Below are positions 7,125 to 10,794 of a stretch of 10,794 nt of DNA, piece by piece (within the stretch, counting starts at the first letter, position 1; each line of letters opens with the position of its first letter). A model generated the notes under the pieces. It was not told the DNA's origin. It saw nothing but the letters and a program-made list of their open reading frames with translations, and made no database searches. Both the position numbers and the translations under genes were made by a program. Source of the stretch: JAWVZU01 sp033722075 (GTDB lineage Bacteria > Pseudomonadota > Gammaproteobacteria > Xanthomonadales > SZUA-38); contig JAWVZU010000132.1 of assembly GCA_033722075.1 (NCBI GenBank), positions 1 to 10,794 of the forward strand. Direction: 5' to 3'.

Positions 7125-8284
7125 GCCTTGATCAGGTTGGAGACGGTGTCGACGATCCGGTCGGCCAGTGCGTCATCGATGATCAAGGGCGGCAGCAGGC
7201 GGATCGTATTGTCGCGGGTGACATTGATGATCATGCCCGCCTCCAGGGCGGCGTCCCGGATCGGCCCGCATGCCGCCCGCGTCTCGATCCCGATCATCAG
7301 GCCACGACCGCGGATTTCGACGACACGATCATCGCTCGCCAGCCGTTTCCGGAGGCCGGCCATGATCCGCTGACCCAGCTCCGCCGCGCGTTCAACGAGG
7401 CGATCCCGCTGCATGATCTCGATTACCTTGAGGGCGGTTGCGCAGGCGAGCGGGTTGCCGCCGTAGGTCGACCCGTGCTTGCCGGGGCTGAACAGGTTGC
7501 CGGCCCGGTCCCGGGCGACACAGGCGCCTATCGGTACGCCGTTGCCCAGCGCCTTGGCCACGGCAATCACATCCGGCAGGATGCCTTCGTGCTGATAACC
7601 GAACCAGCGCCCGGTCTTGCCCATGCCGGTCTGGACTTCGTCGGCCATGAACAGCCAGTCATGCTGGTCACAGATCCGTCGCAACTCGGCCAGGTAGCCG
7701 TCGTGAGGAACGACCACCCCACCCTCGCCGAGGATCGGCTCGCAGAGGACTGCGGCGATATCGTCCCGGTCGTCCGCCAGGCGAGCTATGCTGCCCGCAT
7801 CGTCGAAAGGCACCCGAAGGAATCCCGGCACGAGCGGCCCGAACCCCCCCTGCACTTTCTCGCTGTCGGTGGCGCTGATGCAGGCGATTGTCCGCCCATG
7901 AAAGCTGCGCGAAACGACCACGATCTGCGGTTCGGCGATCCCCTTCTGCCGCCCGTGCAGGCGCGCCAGCTTGAAACAACATTCCAGTGCCTCGGCGCCC
8001 GAATTGCAGAAAAACGCCTGGTCGAGACCCGAGATCTCTGCCAGGCGTCCGGCCAGTTCCTCCTGCAGGGGAATGTGGCCGACATTGGCGGCATGGACCA
8101 GGGTGCGCGCCTGGCGCGCAATGACCTCGGCAATTTCCGGGTGGGCGTGCCCGAGGCTGCAGACCCCGATCCCGGTCAGCGTGTCGAGATAGCGCGTGCC
8201 ATCCTCGTCGAAGAGCCAGGCTCCCTCCCCACGCGCAACCCGGACCGGGATCCGGGCATAGGTGTTCATGAGGTGTTGCGACAA
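7112..8284 (-). CDS. argD: Acetylornithine aminotransferase family enzyme (ArgD-like)
   Basis: This is a PLP-dependent class III aminotransferase. ArgD makes N-acetylornithine from the semialdehyde in arginine synthesis and can also serve in lysine synthesis as succinyl-DAP aminotransferase. The 390-residue product shows the PLP-phosphate-binding NSGAEA (94-99), SFHGRT (127-132), EPILGEGG (182-189), Asp215 in ADEVQTG and the PLP lysine Lys244 in AVAKALGNG, then STYGGNPLA. The start is TTG at 8282-8284, chosen because GAGGAG lies 8 nt upstream; the next ATG, five codons in, would be too far from it. No other arginine gene is nearby, so another omega-amino-acid:2-oxoacid aminotransferase role is possible. 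The ABC ATPase follows with a 13-bp overlap. Confidence 0.88.
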   Translation of the reverse strand: MSQHLMNTYARIPVRVARGEGAWLFDEDGTRYLDTLTGIGVCSLGHAHPEIAEVIARQARTLVHAANVGHIPLQEELAGRLAEISGLDQAFFCNSGAEALECCFKLARLHGRQKGIAEPQIVVVSRSFHGRTIACISATDSEKVQGGFGPLVPGFLRVPFDDAGSIARLADDRDDIAAVLCEPILGEGGVVVPHDGYLAELRRICDQHDWLFMADEVQTGMGKTGRWFGYQHEGILPDVIAVAKALGNGVPIGACVARDRAGNLFSPGKHGSTYGGNPLACATALKVIEIMQRDRLVERAAELGQRIMAGLRKRLASDDRVVEIRGRGLMIGIETRAACGPIRDAALEAGMIINVTRDNTIRLLPPLIIDDALADRIVDTVSNLIKAWQT

Positions 8285-8290
8285 CTCGGG

Positions 8291-8298
8291 TTCTCCTC
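8291..8298 (-). promoter_or_regulatory. Ribosome binding site that selects the TTG start of argD
   Basis: GAGGAGAA on the minus strand ends about 6-8 nt before TTG (8284-8282). The alternative ATG at 8269 would be more than 20 nt away, so the TTG is the better start. Confidence 0.7.
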
Positions 8299-8313
8299 GG
8301 ATCGTGGCCGGCG

Positions 8314-8342
8314 ATTGTAATTAACTTGGGCCCGGCCGCCAA
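8314..8342 (-). promoter_or_regulatory. Sigma-70 promoter for argD and the ABC ATPase
   Basis: The minus strand reads TTGGCG (8337-8342), a 17-bp spacer, then TACAAT (8314-8319). The start would fall near 8307, about 23 nt before the TTG of argD. The -35 box is only 2 bp from the sodB terminator stem, so the transcription units are packed back to back. Confidence 0.65.
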
Positions 8343-8344
8343 AG

Positions 8345-8371
8345 AAAAAGCCCGCTCCAGGCGGGCTTTTT
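8345..8371 (-). terminator. Rho-independent terminator of sodB
   Basis: An 11-bp perfect inverted repeat (arms 8345-8355 and 8361-8371, loop TCCAG) has a GCCCGC core flanked by A5 and T5 tracts. On the minus strand it lies 22 nt after the sodB stop and ends in TTTTTCTTT. The T-tract on the plus strand makes it potentially bidirectional. Confidence 0.95.
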
Positions 8372-8393
8372 CATCAGCTTGAGCGAGTGCCGC

Positions 8394-8975
8394 TCAACTC
8401 AGGAACTTGTCGGCCACGAAGTCCCAGTTGAGGACCTTCCAGAACTCGCCGACATATTTCGGCCGGGCATTCCGGTAGTCGATGTAATAGGCGTGCTCCC
8501 ACACGTCACAGGTGAGCAACGGTACGTTGGGCCCGGTCAGTGGATTCTCGGCGTTGCTGGTGTTGAGCAGTTCCAGCTTGCCGTCCGGCGTCCTGACCAG
8601 CCAGGTCCAGCCGCTGCCGAAATTGCCGACCGCCGACTGGGTGAACTTCTCCCGGAAGTTGTCCGCCGAGCCAAAATCCCGGTTGATCGCATCAGCAAGG
8701 TCACCAAACGGGTCGCCACCGCCCTCGGGCCGCATGCAATTCCAGTAGAACGTGTGATTCCAGACCTGGGCCGCGTTGTTGAACAGCCCGCCGGAGGACG
8801 ACCGGATGATGTCTTCGAGGCTGCTGTCGGCATGCTCGGTGCCCTCGGTCAGCTTGTTGAGATTGTCAACGTAGGCCTGGTGGTGCTTGCCGTAGTGAAA
8901 ATCGAGCGTTTCCCGCGAGATATGGGGCTCCAGCGCGTCTCGTTCGTAGGGCAATTCGGGTAATTCAAATGCCAT
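8394..8975 (-). CDS. sodB: Iron superoxide dismutase (Fe-SOD)
   Basis: This enzyme converts superoxide to oxygen and hydrogen peroxide in the cytoplasm. The 193-residue product has the expected length and all four metal ligands: His27 (FHYGKHH), His74 (VWNHTFYW), Asp157 and His161 (DVWEHAYYIDY). Gln70 in NNAAQVWNHTFYW is the Fe-type outer-sphere glutamine, which favours iron over manganese. No signal peptide is seen. The ATG at 8973-8975 is chosen because GAGGAG lies about 9 nt upstream and the protein then begins AFELPELPY as in the family. A TTG two codons earlier is too close to it. It is monocistronic, with its own promoter and terminator, and divergent from the hydantoinase gene. Confidence 0.97.
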   Translation of the reverse strand: MAFELPELPYERDALEPHISRETLDFHYGKHHQAYVDNLNKLTEGTEHADSSLEDIIRSSSGGLFNNAAQVWNHTFYWNCMRPEGGGDPFGDLADAINRDFGSADNFREKFTQSAVGNFGSGWTWLVRTPDGKLELLNTSNAENPLTGPNVPLLTCDVWEHAYYIDYRNARPKYVGEFWKVLNWDFVADKFLS

Positions 8976-8984
8976 GGTCAACTT

Positions 8985-8990
8985 CTCCTC
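8985..8990 (-). promoter_or_regulatory. Ribosome binding site of sodB
   Basis: GAGGAG on the minus strand is spaced 9 nt from the ATG at 8975 but only 3 nt from the upstream TTG, which decides the start in favour of the ATG. Confidence 0.75.
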
Positions 8991-9002
8991 TGTGAATAAT
9001 TT

Positions 9003-9020
9003 CCGTTTGCTTGGAAACGG
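9003..9020 (-). other. Hairpin in the sodB leader
   Basis: CCGTTT (9003-9008) and AAACGG (9015-9020) form a perfect 6-bp inverted repeat with a 6-nt loop. It lies between the predicted start of the sodB transcript and its ribosome binding site. It may be a stability or regulatory stem. It does not look like a Fur box. Confidence 0.4.
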
Positions 9021-9037
9021 GATAAAGACATCCGACT

Positions 9038-9064
9038 ATTATAGAGCAAGGCAATGACCGTCAC
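9038..9064 (-). promoter_or_regulatory. Probable sodB promoter
   Basis: A perfect TATAAT sits on the minus strand at 9038-9043. The best -35 is GTGACG (9059-9064) with a short 15-bp spacer. The start would be near 9031, giving a leader of about 56 nt. On the opposite strand the same bases give TATTAT, a possible -10 for the divergent gene, but no -35 supports it. Confidence 0.6.
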
Positions 9065-9087
9065 ATGAAGGAACGGAAGAAGACAAG

Positions 9088-10617
9088 ATGGATCCGGTTG
9101 AACTGAGCCTTTTCGCCAAGCGCATCGAGGCGATCTGCGAGGAGATGGGCGGATCGCTGAAGGCCAGTGCCTTCTCACCGAATATTCGCGACCGGCTGGA
9201 TTTCTCCTGCGCCCTGTTCGACGCGTCCGGGGCCCTGATCGGTCAGTCCGCCGCCATCCCCGTACACCTCGGATCGATGGCCTTTGCGATGCAGGCGGTC
9301 ATCGAGGAAGCGGGTGAAGCCGGGGAGACCGATGCCCAGCTCGTTTTCAACGATCCCTACCGGGGCGGCACCCACCTCCCCGACGTGACCGTTGTCTACC
9401 CGATCCGCTGTAACGGCAAGCTGGTCGGCTTTGCGGCCAATCGCGCCCACCATGCGGATATCGGAGCCGACTCGCCGGGTTCGATGCCGATCAGTCGTCG
9501 CCTCGAGCACGAGGGCCTGATCATCACGCCCACCTGGGTGACGGCGAAGGGACCCGCGATGGAGCGCATCCTGAGCCGCCTCAGCGACGGGGGCGGGGCT
9601 GCCCGAGGGGACTTCATTGCCCAGTTCAGCGCCAACCTGACCGGCGCCCGTCGCGTCGAGGAGTGGATCGAGACCGCCTCCATCGACGCCTTCGAGACCG
9701 GTTGCCGGGCCCTCAATGACTACGGCGAACGGCTTGCGCGAAGCACCATTGCCGGGATTCCGGATGGACACTATCGGTTCGCAGACCTGCTCGATGATGA
9801 CGGTTGCGGCAACCGGGACCTGCGCATTGCCCTGCAGCTCCAGGTCGACGGCGAGGAACTGACCTGCGATTTCAGGAAGAGCAACGACCAGGTCGAGGGC
9901 AACGTGAATTGTCCCCGTCCGGTGGTAGCGGCCGCGGTATTTTTCGTCTTGCGGTGCCTCATGCCGCGCTACACGCCGAACTGCGCCGGCTGCCTCCGCC
10001 CCCTTGCCATCGTCACCCGCACCGGATCACTGCTGGACCCCGAGCCCGGCGCCGCCGTGGCTGCCGGCAACGTGGAAACCAGCAGCCGCATCGTCGACGT
10101 GGTCTGCGGCGCCCTGGCGCAAGCGATTCCCGAGGCCATCCCGGCGGCGGCCCAGGGAACCATGAACAACATCGCCATGGGTCAGACCGGCAACCACCCC
10201 TGGCACTACTATGAGACCCTCGCCGGGGGCTACGGGGCGAGCGCAACGGCGGCGGGTGCCCCGGCAACGCATTCGCACATGACCAACACGCTCAATACAC
10301 CGATCGAAGTCGCGGAATGGAATTACCCGTTGCGGATCGAGGCCTACGCGATCCGGCGCGGCTCCGGAGGCGCGGGCCGGCACGCCGGCGGGGACGGGCT
10401 GACCCGGAGCTATCGGATGCTGGAGCCGACGACGGTGACGCTGATCACAGAGCGGCGGAGCACGGCGCCCTGGGGGCGGAACGGCGGAGAGGAGGGTCAG
10501 CCGGGCCGGAATACGCTCAACGGTGAGGTCGTCGACGCCAAGGTCCAGCTGGAACTCGAGGCCGGCGACCTCCTGACCATCGAAACGCCGGGCGGAGGCG
10601 GGTTCGGTCGCGCCTGA
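9088..10617 (+). CDS. Hydantoinase B/oxoprolinase family protein (HyuB-like)
   Basis: The HyuB family forms one half of ATP-dependent N-methylhydantoinases and 5-oxoprolinases, normally with a HyuA subunit. The 509-residue product is within the family range. Visible family blocks are SPNIRDRLDFSCALFD (29-44), IPVHLGSM, FNDPYRGGTHLPDV, NRAHHADIG.DSPGSM, a central NVNCPRPV, GNHPWHYYETLAGGYGA, HSHMTNTLNTPIE, GGAGRHAGGDGL and the C-terminal ETPGGGGFG. The reading frame is intact from ATG to TGA. The ribosome binding site is a loose purine run (GGAACGGAAGAAG). The real substrate cannot be told from sequence. No hyuA lies beside it: sodB is divergent upstream, and an unrelated gene end converges 24 bp downstream. 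Confidence 0.93.
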   Translation: MDPVELSLFAKRIEAICEEMGGSLKASAFSPNIRDRLDFSCALFDASGALIGQSAAIPVHLGSMAFAMQAVIEEAGEAGETDAQLVFNDPYRGGTHLPDVTVVYPIRCNGKLVGFAANRAHHADIGADSPGSMPISRRLEHEGLIITPTWVTAKGPAMERILSRLSDGGGAARGDFIAQFSANLTGARRVEEWIETASIDAFETGCRALNDYGERLARSTIAGIPDGHYRFADLLDDDGCGNRDLRIALQLQVDGEELTCDFRKSNDQVEGNVNCPRPVVAAAVFFVLRCLMPRYTPNCAGCLRPLAIVTRTGSLLDPEPGAAVAAGNVETSSRIVDVVCGALAQAIPEAIPAAAQGTMNNIAMGQTGNHPWHYYETLAGGYGASATAAGAPATHSHMTNTLNTPIEVAEWNYPLRIEAYAIRRGSGGAGRHAGGDGLTRSYRMLEPTTVTLITERRSTAPWGRNGGEEGQPGRNTLNGEVVDAKVQLELEAGDLLTIETPGGGGFGRA

Positions 10618-10641
10618 CCGGCGCACCGGCTCGCGACTCCC

Positions 10642-10794
10642 TCAGTTCACGGCCGCTCGCGGAAAGTACCGCTCGCCATCGTAGCGGTCGAAGTACTGGC
10701 CGAGTAGCGGGTGATTCACCTGTGACTTGTCCGCCGCTGCCATGAGATTGCGCTGGGCGACGTAAGTCATGTGTTCCGCATCATGGACCAGGAC
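10642..10794 (-). CDS. Unrecognised protein, C-terminal 50 residues only
   Basis: A minus-strand frame is open from the right edge to TGA at 10642-10644 and encodes 50 residues. Its composition is protein-like, with segments such as DAEHMTYVAQRNLM and GQYFDRYDGERYFPR, and no stop interrupts it. I do not recognise the family. The gene body lies beyond the window, and it converges on the hydantoinase gene with 24 bp between the stops. No terminator is evident in that gap. It could be a chance open frame, but the aromatic-rich, charged tail looks like a real C-terminus. Confidence 0.5.
   Translation of the reverse strand, partial: VLVHDAEHMTYVAQRNLMAAADKSQVNHPLLGQYFDRYDGERYFPRAAVN

Noticed and set aside
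7475..8320. Plus-strand 281-codon frame across argD
   Set aside because: It is antisense to a well-conserved aminotransferase and has no motif of its own.

Overview
The window looks like chromosomal DNA from a GC-rich gammaproteobacterium. The evidence is the yceD-rpmF-fabH-fabD-fabG-acpP-fabF gene order, a zinc-free ribosomal protein L32, an iron-type superoxide dismutase with a near-textbook gammaproteobacterial active-site segment, and Shine-Dalgarno-led genes with GTG and TTG starts. A pabB gene (instead of pabC) after fabF and a missing plsX suggest a lineage away from the enterics, perhaps near the xanthomonad or Chromatiales groups. That placement is inference. I see no phage, transposon, plasmid, CRISPR or tRNA/rRNA signal. 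The core is ordinary housekeeping sequence with a few unusual arrangements.

Region 1 (1-5901, all minus strand, read right to left) is a fatty-acid synthesis cluster. yceD (DUF177) and rpmF (L32) are followed by fabH, fabD, fabG, acpP and fabF, then the N-terminal half of pabB, which runs off the left edge. Tight coupling is visible: fabD/fabG overlap by ATGA and fabF/pabB by GTGA, and yceD/rpmF and fabH/fabD are 11 bp apart. FabD loads malonate on AcpP, FabH starts the chain, FabG reduces it and FabF elongates it. A perfect TATAAT lies 65 nt upstream of yceD, and acpP appears to have its own promoter and a strong ribosome binding site. plsX, which often sits between rpmF and fabH, is absent. 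The 88-bp gap there holds two GC-rich hairpins.

Region 2 (5902-8342, minus strand) is a two-gene unit: argD (acetylornithine-type aminotransferase, TTG start) followed by an overlapping FbpC-like ABC ATPase with no permease or binding protein in sight. Its promoter abuts the sodB terminator.

Region 3 (8345-10794) contains sodB (minus) with a clear Rho-independent terminator, a 112-bp divergent control region, and a complete stand-alone hydantoinase B/oxoprolinase-family gene (plus) without its usual HyuA partner. The last 50 codons of an unrecognised minus-strand gene converge on it at the right edge.

No wholly new system is evident. The items most worth a second look are the missing plsX with the structured rpmF-fabH gap, the orphan transporter ATPase tied to argD, the solitary HyuB, and the repeat/palindrome block before the acpP promoter.
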